64,000 bases of DNA from a bacterium. GTDB taxonomy: Bacteria > Joyebacterota > Joyebacteria > Joyebacterales > Joyebacteraceae. The position numbers and the translations under genes were made by a program. Within the stretch, counting starts at the first letter, position 1; each line of letters opens with the position of its first letter. The notes beneath the pieces are model-generated. The model had not been told where the DNA came from. It saw only the letters and a list, made by a program, of their open reading frames with translations, and searched no databases. The stretch covers positions 3,580-67,579 of the forward strand of contig JAPEKQ010000009.1 in assembly GCA_029990205.1 (NCBI GenBank). The letters run 5' to 3'. Below, one piece after another: positions 34,160 to 42,966 of this stretch.

Positions 34160-34987
34160 CTACCTGTAGATAGCCTTGATGGTACCCCATGTCGTCTCGT
34201 CGACCGGGCTCGAGCAGTCCGGGCAGTCCGGAGTGGTCCACTCCCAACCGTCGATCGCCAGATCCATGGTCGGCATGGAGTCGTCGATCGTCAGACCGTG
34301 GTTGCCGGAGCTCTCCCACGTCGCGCAGTCGTCCTTCTTGTACTTGTACTCGCGGTACGGGTTCGAACCGGCCAGGAAGGTAACGTCGACCTGGTAGAGC
34401 TTCGGACTGACGGTCTCGCAGCTGAACAGCATCGGGATGCCGTAGCCCCAGTTGTCGAGCTCGTCGCCGGCGCCGACCACGCAGACCTCACCGGAGGTCT
34501 CAACGTCGCCCGTCAGGCAGAGGTGGAAGGTGACCGTCACGTCCTGTCCGAGCACCGCGGTGATCGGGAGGATGAAGTTCGGGTCGTTGCCAGCCTGGTC
34601 CTGACCGTAGCACTCGGCCATGTCGGTCGTATCGACGACCTTGATGTAGTACTCAACCTCGGCGCAGCCGTGACCGGCAGGGATCTGGCCGGTGAACTCG
34701 TCGTTGTTGCCAACGAAGCCGTTGAAGGTCATCGGGACTTCGATGAAGTCCACGTCGCCCACGCACCGGTAGTAGAGGTAAGCCTCGAGGTCAGCACACG
34801 GACCGTTCGTCTCACCCGTGCAGCCATCCTTCCAGATCTGGACGTAGGTATCGATGTTCTCGGCCGACGTGTAGGAGACGCCGTTGTTCGGCCAGATGTT
34901 GCCACACCAGCCGACAGCACCCATGGCCGTCGACGCGATGGTGAGCAGCATGGCCGTGGCCAGTGCGATCATCACGAATCTCTTCAT
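34160..34987 (-). CDS. Secreted beta-sandwich protein ending in TWGTIKAIYR
   Basis: A 275-residue exported protein (signal peptide 1-23, ending AMGA). The body has CBM20-like or E-set beta-sandwich features: DVTVTFHLCLTGDVETSG, VVGAGDELDNWGYGIPM, then YKKDDCATWESSGNHGLT, close to the starch-binding GxxxxLGxWxxxxA pattern. It also resembles the tail of the preceding gene (CATWE). The end is TWGTIKAIYR. It has a near-consensus promoter and AGGAGG site, so high expression is likely. Probably binds polysaccharide; no enzyme motif seen. Confidence 0.8.
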   Translation of the reverse strand: MKRFVMIALATAMLLTIASTAMGAVGWCGNIWPNNGVSYTSAENIDTYVQIWKDGCTGETNGPCADLEAYLYYRCVGDVDFIEVPMTFNGFVGNNDEFTGQIPAGHGCAEVEYYIKVVDTTDMAECYGQDQAGNDPNFILPITAVLGQDVTVTFHLCLTGDVETSGEVCVVGAGDELDNWGYGIPMLFSCETVSPKLYQVDVTFLAGSNPYREYKYKKDDCATWESSGNHGLTIDDSMPTMDLAIDGWEWTTPDCPDCSSPVDETTWGTIKAIYR

Positions 34988-35097
34988 CTCAGTCCTCCTG
35001 TCAATGACGCAAGAACGTGACATGCCTGCGTCAGACAATAGAGATGTGCCTTCGGAGCGCCCCCATGGGCACTCCACATGTGAACTGCCACCCCACG

Positions 35098-35126
35098 ATA
35101 ATACCACAATCGGCCTCATATGTCAA
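35098..35126 (-). promoter_or_regulatory. Near-consensus sigma70 promoter
   Basis: TTGACA (35121-35126), 17-bp spacer, TATTAT (35098-35103), minus strand. It drives the gene starting at 34987 with a leader of about 105 bases. It is the strongest promoter match in the window. Confidence 0.8.
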
Positions 35127-35287
35127 TTCTTGGCCCGGCCGAATCCCCCGCCCCACGGCCCGTTTCCGCAGGGATCCGGGCACTATCCACCCGTTTCTTA
35201 CGATGCACCGTAGCGGCTCAGGTCTCACATTGTGTCCAGCGTCTCCCGACGCCCCGTGCCGGGGGGGCCGCGCCCCCGCCACCTGAC

Positions 35288-35315
35288 ACAGAAAGACCCG
35301 GTGCAGAGCACCGGG
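35288..35315 (-). terminator. Terminator after tRNA-Thr
   Basis: Perfect 8-bp stem CCCGGTGC/GCACCGGG with a 3-base loop, followed by TCTTTCTG on the minus strand, 17 bases past the tRNA. Confidence 0.85.
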
Positions 35316-35331
35316 CCTTCCTTGCGACTGG

Positions 35332-35404
35332 AGCTGGTGAGCGGATTCGAACCGCTGACCTACGCATTACGAGTGCGTTGCTCTACCAGCTGAGCTACAC
35401 CAGC
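35332..35404 (-). tRNA. tRNA-Thr (anticodon CGT)
   Basis: A 73-base cloverleaf on the minus strand. The acceptor GCTGGTG pairs with CACCAGC. The anticodon stem ACGCA/TGCGT encloses the loop CTCGTAA, giving CGT (reads ACG). GGTTCGAATCC forms the T arm, and CCA is encoded at 35329-35331. Confidence 0.95.
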
Positions 35405-35454
35405 TCTTGTCGAGAGAGGCGCGACGGCTTCGACGCGCCTCGGTATTCCAGTGG

Positions 35455-35527
35455 TGGCGCCCCCCAGAATTGAACTGGGGACACACGGATTTTCAATCCG
35501 TTGCTCTACCAACTGAGCTAGGGCGCC
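35455..35527 (-). tRNA. tRNA-Phe (anticodon GAA)
   Basis: A 73-base cloverleaf on the minus strand. The acceptor GGCGCCC pairs with GGGCGCC. The anticodon stem ACGGA/TCCGT has loop TTGAAAA, so GAA. CCA is encoded at 35452-35454. It is upstream of tRNA-Thr and shares its promoter and terminator. Confidence 0.96.
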
Positions 35528-35546
35528 ACATGTGCAACAGAGAGGT

Positions 35547-35575
35547 ATTCTAGCAACGCCCCCGGGTCAAGTCAA
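35547..35575 (-). promoter_or_regulatory. Promoter of the tRNA-Phe/tRNA-Thr unit
   Basis: TTGACT (35570-35575), 17-bp spacer, TAGAAT (35547-35552), ending 20 bases before the tRNA-Phe 5' end. A GC-rich discriminator-like stretch is absent. Confidence 0.75.
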
Positions 35576-35619
35576 GCGACAAGGGACCTGTAGAACCCAA
35601 GCACTCCCTGAGCGGACCG

Positions 35620-36603
35620 CTACTCCGTATAGCCGCCCGGGTGCTCCATCATCCAGGCCCACGCGGCCTCGATCATGTCGTCGAGCTCCGGGTGCTCGGG
35701 CTTCCACCCGAGCTCCCTGATGGCCAGCGACGACGAGGCGACGAGCCGGGCTGGATCTCCCGCCCTCCTCGCCCCCATCTTGCGTTCCACGACGCGTCCG
35801 GTCACTCGCTCGACCGAGTCGATGACGTTCAGGACACTCCACCCCTCCCCGTTGCCGAGGTTGTAGATCCCGGAGCGACCCTTCTCGAGCGCGTCGAGCG
35901 CGAGGATATGCGCATCGGAGAGATCACGCACATCGATATAGTCTCGGATGCACGTCCCGTCCGGTGTCTCGTAGTCGTCTCCGAAGACCGTCAGCTCCGG
36001 ACGTCTTCCCGCCACGACCTGGAGCGCGATCGGGATAAGATGCGACTCGGGGCGATGGTCCTCGCCGTAGCGCCCCGACGCTCCGGCGGCATTGAAGTAC
36101 CGCAACGAGATGTGCTTGAGCCCGGTGCGCTCGGCCTCCCACGCAAGAACCCGCTCGAAGATGAGCTTCGTATCGCCATAGACGTTGACGGGCGCGGTCC
36201 GGTTCGTCTCCGAGATCGGGACGGACTCCGGCTCGCCGTAGACTCCGGCCGAGCTCGAGAACACGATCCGGTCGACTCCGGCCGCGTGCATTCCCTCGAG
36301 CAGCCGGATGCCGGAGACGACGTTGTTCTGATAGTAGTCGCCCGGCTTCTCCATCGACTCGCCGACCAGGCTCATCGCCGCAAAGTGGATGACGGCCTCG
36401 ACCTTGTGCTCGGTGAGCGTCTTCGCCACCAGCTCGCGGTCGCCGATCTCCCCCACCACCAGCGGCACGCCCTCGTGCATCGCCGCGCGGTGTCCCTTCG
36501 ACAGGTTGTCGAGGACGACGACGCTATGCCCCGCGCCGACCAGCCGCTCGACCGTGACGCTCCCGATGTATCCAGCTCCACCTGTCACAAGGACAGAAGA
36601 CAT
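35620..36603 (-). CDS. galE: UDP-glucose 4-epimerase
   Basis: Converts UDP-galactose and UDP-glucose; 327-residue short-chain dehydrogenase fold. NAD site GGAGYIGSVTVE at residues 8-19, catalytic region SSSAGVYGEPESVPISE, and Tyr-Lys in VYGDTKLIFE (YGDTK replaces the usual YGxSK). RYFNAAGASGRYGEDH, TCIRDYIDV and GNGEGWSVLNVI are family marks. AGGAGG precedes the ATG. It is the last gene of a run murJ-serA-trpB2-galE on the minus strand. Confidence 0.95.
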   Translation of the reverse strand: MSSVLVTGGAGYIGSVTVERLVGAGHSVVVLDNLSKGHRAAMHEGVPLVVGEIGDRELVAKTLTEHKVEAVIHFAAMSLVGESMEKPGDYYQNNVVSGIRLLEGMHAAGVDRIVFSSSAGVYGEPESVPISETNRTAPVNVYGDTKLIFERVLAWEAERTGLKHISLRYFNAAGASGRYGEDHRPESHLIPIALQVVAGRRPELTVFGDDYETPDGTCIRDYIDVRDLSDAHILALDALEKGRSGIYNLGNGEGWSVLNVIDSVERVTGRVVERKMGARRAGDPARLVASSSLAIRELGWKPEHPELDDMIEAAWAWMMEHPGGYTE

Positions 36604-36653
36604 TCAGACCTCCTCTGCACGCGCGATTCAGAATTCCGAAGGTTCTGTGGCGC

Positions 36654-38015
36654 CTACTCCTCGCCGCTGATGCCCGCGTCGGCCAGCGCCTTGGCGATGG
36701 TCTCGTCGCTCATCTCGTAGTCTACAAGACTACCAGAAAGATACGCCTCGTAGGCAGCCATGTCGAAGTGACCGTGCCCGGAGAACGCGACGACGATGGT
36801 CTTCTCGACGCCCTCTTCCCTGCACCTGACGGCCTCATCGATGGCGGCCTTCACCGCGTGCGACGTTTCCGGCGCGGGGATGATGCCCTCGGTCCCGGCG
36901 AACGTCAGCGCCGCCTCGAAGACGCCGTTCTGCGCGAACGCGACAGGTTCGACGACTCCCTCGTGGACGAGCTGGCTGAGGATCGGGGAATCACCGTGGT
37001 ATCGCAGCCCGCCCGCGTGGATCTTCGGCGGGACGAACGAGTGACCGAGCGTGTACATCCGCATCAGCGGCGCCATTCCAACGGAGTCACCGAAGTCGTA
37101 GGCGAACATGCCCTTGGTCATCGTCGGGCACGCCTTCGGCTCCGCCGCCACCAGTCGGACGTCCCTGCCGTCCGCCTTCTCGCGGAGGTACGGAAGTGCC
37201 ATCCCCATGAAGTTGCTCCCGCCACCGACACAGCCGATCACGATGTCGGCCTCGTCGCCGACCATCTCCAGCTGCTTCTTCGTCTCGAGACCGATCACGG
37301 TCTGATGGAGCACGACGTGGTTGAGGACGCTCCCGAGAGCGTACTTCGTGTCTTCGTGCGTCGCGGCGTCGAAGACGGCCTCGCTGATGGCGATGCCGAG
37401 GGAGCCAGGACAATCGGGATCCTTCTCGAGGATCTTCCGGCCGACCTCGGTCCGGTCGCTCGGGCTCGGCTGAACGCTGCCGCCCCAGACCTGCATCATG
37501 GAACGACGGTAGGGCTTCTGCTCGTAGCTCACCTTGACCATGTAGACCGTGCACTCGATCCCGAACAGCTTGCAGCCGAAAGAGAGCGCGCTCCCCCACT
37601 GTCCGGCGCCGGTCTCGGTGGCAAGTCTCTTCACGCCGGCCTTCTTGTTGTAGTAGGCCTGCGCGACGGCCGTGTTCGGCTTGTGGCTCCCGGGAGGGCT
37701 CACACCCTCGTTCTTGAAGTAGATCTTCGCGGGGGTTCCGAGGTGCTTCTCCAGCTGACGCGCGCGGATGAGCGGCGACGGTCTCCAGAGGGAGTAGATG
37801 TCGAGCACCTCCTCCGGGATGTCGATCCACCGGTCGGGCGACATCTCCTGAAGGATGAGGTCCATCGGGAAGAGCGGCAGCAGGTCGTCCGGACCCAGCG
37901 GCTCGCGCGTCTGAGGGTGAAGCGGCGGGTCCAACGGCTTCGGGAGATCCGGCAGCGCGTTGTACCACGCTCTTGGCATGTCCTTCTCAGGAAGGAATAT
38001 CTTCACGGGATCCAT
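36654..38015 (-). CDS. trpB2: TrpB-like PLP-dependent protein (TrpB2 type)
   Basis: A 453-residue PLP enzyme of the TrpB2 subfamily, longer than ordinary TrpB by an N-terminal extension. [19 protein letters not shown] and the PLP-lysine motif [21 protein letters not shown] fit. [15 protein letters not shown] and [15 protein letters not shown] (phosphate-binding loop) are clear. It may work as tryptophan synthase beta or use free serine plus indole; no trpA or other trp gene is nearby. It follows serA, which supplies the serine pathway. GGAGG precedes the ATG. Confidence 0.93.
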   Translation of the reverse strand: MDPVKIFLPEKDMPRAWYNALPDLPKPLDPPLHPQTREPLGPDDLLPLFPMDLILQEMSPDRWIDIPEEVLDIYSLWRPSPLIRARQLEKHLGTPAKIYFKNEGVSPPGSHKPNTAVAQAYYNKKAGVKRLATETGAGQWGSALSFGCKLFGIECTVYMVKVSYEQKPYRRSMMQVWGGSVQPSPSDRTEVGRKILEKDPDCPGSLGIAISEAVFDAATHEDTKYALGSVLNHVVLHQTVIGLETKKQLEMVGDEADIVIGCVGGGSNFMGMALPYLREKADGRDVRLVAAEPKACPTMTKGMFAYDFGDSVGMAPLMRMYTLGHSFVPPKIHAGGLRYHGDSPILSQLVHEGVVEPVAFAQNGVFEAALTFAGTEGIIPAPETSHAVKAAIDEAVRCREEGVEKTIVVAFSGHGHFDMAAYEAYLSGSLVDYEMSDETIAKALADAGISGEE

Positions 38016-38042
38016 GGTTGCCTCCAGTCAACTGCAATGTGG

Positions 38043-38114
38043 TTCGTCTGTTCTCTCGGTCTCGTCTGTTCTCTCGGTTTCGTTCGTTCTCTCGGTTTCG
38101 TTCGTTCGCTCAGT
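38043..38114. repeat. Four 18-bp tandem repeats after serA
   Basis: Units begin at 38043, 38061, 38079 and 38097 with consensus TTCGTTCGTTCTCTCGGT. They fill the serA-trpB2 gap and run over the serA stop codon (38110-38112). The unit length is a multiple of three. Confidence 0.85.
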
Positions 38115-39711
38115 CGCGGTCGCTTCTGAGAAGCCTGACCTCCAGCACGCCCGGGTGTCCCTTGAGCAGCTCGACGGCGCTCTGCGGAACATCTCCGCTC
38201 GGCGAGATGAGCATGATCGCTCGGCCATCGATGACCTCGCGGCCCACCTCCATCCGGTTGATGTTGACACCCGCGTCGCCGAGCATGGTGCCGACCCCAC
38301 CGACGATCCCCGGCCGGTCGACCGCCTCGCCATCGAACCAGCAGACGAGCGCGCCCCCCGCAGGCATCAGATCGACCTCGAATCCGCCGATCTCGGTGAT
38401 CCGGATACCGTGCGGCGCCATGAGCGTCGCCGACAGGCTTCCTCGCGATCCGTTGCTCCCGCTCACGGTGACCAGGCTCGTGAAGTTGCCCGCGTCCGTC
38501 GACCGTGCCTCGATGATTTCGATGCCGCGCTCCCGTGCAAGATGCCGGCCGTTGACCAACGTAACTTCGTCGCCCTCGACGGACGAGAGAAGCCCCTTGA
38601 GGAACGCCAGCGTGAGAAGCTCCGTTCTGTAGCGGGTCACCTCGCCGCTGCATCGGATTTCCACTCCCGCGGTCGGCACCCCGAAGAGCTGGGTGTATGC
38701 GCGGCCAAGCGTCTCGGAGAGCGGCATGAACGGCGCCACGCTCGCGAGCGTCTCCGCGTCGGCGACCGGCATGTTGAGCGCGTATCTGGGCAGCAGCCCC
38801 GCCAGCGCCTCGACGACCTGCTCGGCCACGGTCTGTCCGACCCGCGACTGCGCCTCTTCCGTCGACCCGCCGAGATGCGGCGTGACGAGCACCTGCTCGA
38901 ACGAGAACAGAGGGTGGTCCGTCACGGGCTCGCCCTCGAAGACGTCGATTCCTGCCGCCGCCACCTTCCCGTCGGCCAGCGCGTCGACAAGCGCGGCCTC
39001 GTTGACGATGCCGCCCCTGGCGCAGTTGATGATCCGGACGCCGTCCGGCGCCAGAGAGAGTTCGCGCTCTCCGATCATGTCACACGTCTCTTCGGTCTTC
39101 GGCGTGTGAACGGAGACGTAGTCGGACGCCGCCATGAGCGTGTCGAGATCGGGCATCCTCTCAACGCCGAAGTTGCGGAAGCGTTCCTCGGAGATGTACG
39201 GGTCGCACGCGATGACGCGCATGCCGAACGACGCGGCGCGAACCGCGACGGCGGACCCGACGCGACCGAGCCCCACGATCCCGAGCGTCTTGCCGAGAAG
39301 CTCGACGCCTCGTGACTTGGCCTCGGGCCAGACGCCGTGCTTGAGATCGCGATCCGCCGCGGGGAGATTCCGGGTCAGCGCGAGCATGAACGCCATCGTG
39401 TGCTCGGCCGCCGAGATGACGTTCGACTCCGGGGCGTTGACGACCATCACCCCGCGCGACGTGGCGAAGGTGATGTCGATGTTGTCGACGCCGACGCCGG
39501 CGCGACCGACGACACGCAGTCTCTCCGCGCGCTCGAGGAGCTCGCGGTCGACCGACGTGAGACTGCGGATGATGAGCGCGTCGAACTCGCCGATGATCGA
39601 CAGCAGTTCCTCACGCTCGATGTCGAACGACTCCACGACATCCAGCGACGCCGCGAGCGTTCTCAGTCCCTCGATCGAGATGGGTTCCGTGACGAGGACG
39701 CGGGCTCCCAC
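38110..39711 (-). CDS. serA: D-3-phosphoglycerate dehydrogenase
   Basis: First enzyme of serine synthesis, 533 residues, long form. Substrate and NAD domains (VVGRAGVGVDNID; NAD loop GIVGLGRVGSAVA; catalytic Arg, Glu and His in NCARGGIVNE, EGEPVTDHP and TPHLGGSTEEAQ), then the allosteric substrate-binding domain (about 320-450) and a C-terminal ACT domain (GIVGGVGTMLGDAGVNI). The start is GTG with GGAGGGC upstream, 8 bases after murJ. Confidence 0.96.
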   Translation of the reverse strand: MGARVLVTEPISIEGLRTLAASLDVVESFDIEREELLSIIGEFDALIIRSLTSVDRELLERAERLRVVGRAGVGVDNIDITFATSRGVMVVNAPESNVISAAEHTMAFMLALTRNLPAADRDLKHGVWPEAKSRGVELLGKTLGIVGLGRVGSAVAVRAASFGMRVIACDPYISEERFRNFGVERMPDLDTLMAASDYVSVHTPKTEETCDMIGERELSLAPDGVRIINCARGGIVNEAALVDALADGKVAAAGIDVFEGEPVTDHPLFSFEQVLVTPHLGGSTEEAQSRVGQTVAEQVVEALAGLLPRYALNMPVADAETLASVAPFMPLSETLGRAYTQLFGVPTAGVEIRCSGEVTRYRTELLTLAFLKGLLSSVEGDEVTLVNGRHLARERGIEIIEARSTDAGNFTSLVTVSGSNGSRGSLSATLMAPHGIRITEIGGFEVDLMPAGGALVCWFDGEAVDRPGIVGGVGTMLGDAGVNINRMEVGREVIDGRAIMLISPSGDVPQSAVELLKGHPGVLEVRLLRSDRD

Positions 39712-39719
39712 ATGCCCTC

Positions 39720-41315
39720 CTATGCGCCCGAGCCTCTCCTCCCTGTGAAGAGACGCCCCATGAGCGCGTGCAGCCCCAGCAGACCCGAAGTGAACAGGTA
39801 CGCGACGCCACCCGCACCACCTGCAACCGCGATGCGAATGGCCCTATACACTGGGGTACTCTCAGCAAGACGCATGCCAAGCCACCTGTCCAGCGGGACG
39901 AGCACGAGGGCGAGCGCGGCGCACGAGACGAGCACGCGCCAGGTAAGCGACACGAGCTCCGAGGGCGCCACCGCGGAGCCTTCCCTGGCGAGGGCCCTGT
40001 TGAGGATGATGTAGAGGGCCGCGGCGTGCACGGCGAAGGCGATCGAGCTGGCGAGCGCGAGTCCGGCGTGCGCAAGCGGCGTCCGAACGAGCAGCAGATT
40101 GAGCCCGGCGTTGAGGAAGAACGCAACGATCGACACACGGACCGGCGTCCTCGTGTCAAGCCGCGCGGCGAACGCGCGAACGAGCAGGAACGTCAGTCCC
40201 ATCCCGATGAGACCGAGCGAGTACATGGCGAACGCCGACGAGGTCATCGCGAGGTCCGTCTCGTCGAACGCTCCGCGCTGGTAGACCAGACCCACGACCG
40301 GACGCGCGAAGGCGACCGCCAGCACAATGACGGGCGCGAGGAATGTCACGTTCATGCGGATGCCCGTCACGAGCGCGCGCGAGAACCCGTCATGGTCGCC
40401 GACCGCATGCGTCTCCGCCAGAACGGGAGCCGCGGAGCGTCCGGCCGACAGTGCGAGGATCGCGTACGGAAGATGGACGAGCCGGAACGAGTAGTAGAGC
40501 GACGAGATGCTCCCCGGCACGAGGAACGACGCGATCGTGCGGTCGACGATGACACCAAGACGCTGGACGATCGACGCGGCGATCACCGGAACGGTGAGCC
40601 CCGCGACGCGGCGAACGTCCTTGTCGCGCGGCGCGAGGTCGGCGCGGAAGAGCCGCTCTCCGTCCCGTCTGGCGAGCGCGCGGGCGAACGGGACCTGGAC
40701 GAGGAACTGGAGCAGACCGCCCGCGAGAACACCGACGCCGAGGCTGACGTACCCGATCCTGCCGTTGAGCGCGAGCACGGATCCGATGATGCCGATGTTG
40801 AGCATCACGGGGGCGAGGCTGTAGACGCGGAACCGTCCGAACGCGAGAAGGATCGCGCCCATCAGCGCCGCGAGACCGATGGCAACCCCGAAGGGGAACA
40901 TCAGCCGCGTCATCTGAACGGTCGCCTCGGCGACGTCGCCCTCGAAGCCGTGAGCGACGAGTTCGACCAGAAGCGGCGACGCCGCGATACCGACCACGAC
41001 CAGCAGACCGAGCGCGATGGCCAGCCAGTTCACCGTCCGCCCGGCAAGCCTCCACGCGCGCGCCTTCTCGCCGGCGGCGTGCGTCCCCTTGAACAGCGGC
41101 ATGAACCCGGCCTCGACCGAACTCTCGCCAAGCACGCGGCAGAGCAGGTTCGGGATCGTGAACGCGGCAACGAAGATATCCATCTCCGTCCCCGCGCCGA
41201 AGAGCGCGGCCGTCACGACCTCGCGGGCGAACCCGGAGAGTCGGGACACCATGGTCCCCACTCCGATGTTCGCGAATCCGCGCAGCAGCCCTTTTCCCTG
41301 CCTGTCGGTCGTCAC
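39720..41315 (-). CDS. murJ: Lipid II flippase MurJ
   Basis: A 531-residue polytopic protein of the MurJ/MviN family with about 14 helices, flipping peptidoglycan lipid II. Marks: SRLSGFAREVVTAALFGAG near the start, CRVLGESSVEAGFMPLF, and VSLTWR-like loops. The start GTG 41313-41315 follows GGAGGCGGAGGAC; an upstream frame extends to 41432 but lacks a good site. It opens the minus-strand run murJ-serA-trpB2-galE and is divergent from the outer-membrane genes on the plus strand. Confidence 0.95.
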   Translation of the reverse strand: MTTDRQGKGLLRGFANIGVGTMVSRLSGFAREVVTAALFGAGTEMDIFVAAFTIPNLLCRVLGESSVEAGFMPLFKGTHAAGEKARAWRLAGRTVNWLAIALGLLVVVGIAASPLLVELVAHGFEGDVAEATVQMTRLMFPFGVAIGLAALMGAILLAFGRFRVYSLAPVMLNIGIIGSVLALNGRIGYVSLGVGVLAGGLLQFLVQVPFARALARRDGERLFRADLAPRDKDVRRVAGLTVPVIAASIVQRLGVIVDRTIASFLVPGSISSLYYSFRLVHLPYAILALSAGRSAAPVLAETHAVGDHDGFSRALVTGIRMNVTFLAPVIVLAVAFARPVVGLVYQRGAFDETDLAMTSSAFAMYSLGLIGMGLTFLLVRAFAARLDTRTPVRVSIVAFFLNAGLNLLLVRTPLAHAGLALASSIAFAVHAAALYIILNRALAREGSAVAPSELVSLTWRVLVSCAALALVLVPLDRWLGMRLAESTPVYRAIRIAVAGGAGGVAYLFTSGLLGLHALMGRLFTGRRGSGA

Positions 41316-41527
41316 GTCCTCCGCCTCCTTCCGGGTGCGAGGCCCGGAGCCTAGCAGTAGCCGTTCTCGGGTGTCAACTGACGCGCGACCCTCCCTGACA
41401 CTTTGTGTGACAACATGGCACAACATCTGCAAGTCGGAAAGGACTGTTGCGCGGCGTTACAAAGGGTACGGGGGTGCCCGCCGCAACCATCTGCACCACC
41501 GCGACTTAGGCTGAAAGGACACACACG

Positions 41528-42958
41528 ATGTCACGGATGCATGCCGCGATCGCACTCACTTGTGCAATCCTGGCCGTATCCTGCACGGGCGCCATCGCCG
41601 ACGGCGACACCGAGGCGCTCCAGGTGTTCGAGGGCGGAAGCCTGACCAGCACCACGGAGCTGTCGCTCGGGTTCCTCTATGGAGCCGGGAGCAGACCGGA
41701 CGGTCTCGGTACCGCCGTCAGCACGATGAACGCCGGTGTGGGGTCCGTCTGCGGCAATCCTGCCGGGCTGGCCTTCCTCGGACAGAGCGCCATGCTGCTC
41801 GACGTCCTCCCCCCGCTCAGCGCTTCGGCCTCGGACATCATCGACATGCAGAGCCGCGCGAACAGCGCGCTTGACGACGCGCTCGAATCGATCGCGCATC
41901 CAGACCTCGTGCCCGTCTACCCGACGGTCGACGCGCGCGCCGGGCAGCGGTCGGGCGTCATCTCGGGAGCGTTCGCGGTCCGTCTCGGCCCCGCCGTCAT
42001 CGGCGGAGCCGTCGAGGAGCCGCTCTCTCTCGGTCTGAGCTTCGCCGACACCGGCATCGAAGCGTTCGGAGAAACGGTCAAGGGCGAGGAGGGTGGCGGA
42101 GAGGTCGACGTCGACGTTCGCGCCACGCTGGAGGCCGCCGCGGACCTGTCGACCCGGGTCGACCGGACCACGGTCGCCTTCGGTGTTGAAGCGCTCCCCG
42201 GCGTCGGGTTCGGCGCTTCCGTATCGAGCTACCGCGCGGAGGCGTCGGTCTCGGGGGTCGCGCTCGGAGACGGCATCATCAACTACGGCGGCACGGAGTA
42301 CGCGTTCAATGATCCATCGGACCCGTGGATGAACAGCCTCGACCAGTCGGTCGACGGCGACTTCGCAGGCACGGCGATCGGATGGACCGCCGGCGCGTCC
42401 TGGCGCGCGACGGACTGGCTCACGCTCGACGTCTGCTACACGCAGGTTCCGCCGCTGACGCTCGACGGCTCGCTGACGACGGTCACGCACAATCTCCCCG
42501 CGATGAGCGACGACGGGTTCGACGCCGGTGAGATCTCCGCGTCGCAGCCAACGCTCACCGAGCGCGAGGTGACGGTGTCCGATTCGCCGATCGAGCTCCG
42601 GTTGCCGTCGTATGCCGCGGCGGCGGCCACCTTCGAGACCGGTCGGATCCTGACGACGGTCGAGATCAGGCAGTACGACTCGGACCTCGGGTTCGCATAC
42701 GAAGACTACGAAGAGGGCATTCACCTCGGAACCGGCGCCGGACTCCAGCTGACGCTCGGCGGCTTCCGCCTGGGCGGCGGCGTTGTGATGGCCGAACTCA
42801 CCGGTGAGTCGGCCGAGGAAGGCGAGAACAGCTCCATCATGATCCCGATGGCGAACATGGGGCTCGGGTTTGAGGTCGGCGGCGGCTTCCGCGTCGACAC
42901 GCTGCTGCTCGCGCTGCCGCTTCAGGTGATGCGCATCTCCGTCGGATACGAATTCTAG
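41528..42958 (+). CDS. Outer-membrane beta-barrel protein (PorV/FadL-like)
   Basis: A 476-residue exported protein with a signal peptide (residues 1-24). An early GLGTAVSTMNAGVGSVCGNPAGLAF segment resembles the N-terminal NPAGLA pattern of PorV/PorQ and FadL-like barrels. Alternating strands end in a terminal aromatic (VGYEF). AAAGGA precedes the ATG. It is the first gene of a three-gene plus-strand set, 8 bases before the large repeat protein. It may be an outer-membrane partner for exporting or anchoring that protein. Confidence 0.75.
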   Translation: MSRMHAAIALTCAILAVSCTGAIADGDTEALQVFEGGSLTSTTELSLGFLYGAGSRPDGLGTAVSTMNAGVGSVCGNPAGLAFLGQSAMLLDVLPPLSASASDIIDMQSRANSALDDALESIAHPDLVPVYPTVDARAGQRSGVISGAFAVRLGPAVIGGAVEEPLSLGLSFADTGIEAFGETVKGEEGGGEVDVDVRATLEAAADLSTRVDRTTVAFGVEALPGVGFGASVSSYRAEASVSGVALGDGIINYGGTEYAFNDPSDPWMNSLDQSVDGDFAGTAIGWTAGASWRATDWLTLDVCYTQVPPLTLDGSLTTVTHNLPAMSDDGFDAGEISASQPTLTEREVTVSDSPIELRLPSYAAAAATFETGRILTTVEIRQYDSDLGFAYEDYEEGIHLGTGAGLQLTLGGFRLGGGVVMAELTGESAEEGENSSIMIPMANMGLGFEVGGGFRVDTLLLALPLQVMRISVGYEF

Positions 42959-42966
42959 GAGACACG

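Noticed and set aside
38003-38653. Frames containing TERTNE repeats antisense or out of frame at the serA end
   Set aside because: They are translations of the 18-bp repeat array plus serA sequence in another frame, with no ribosome site.
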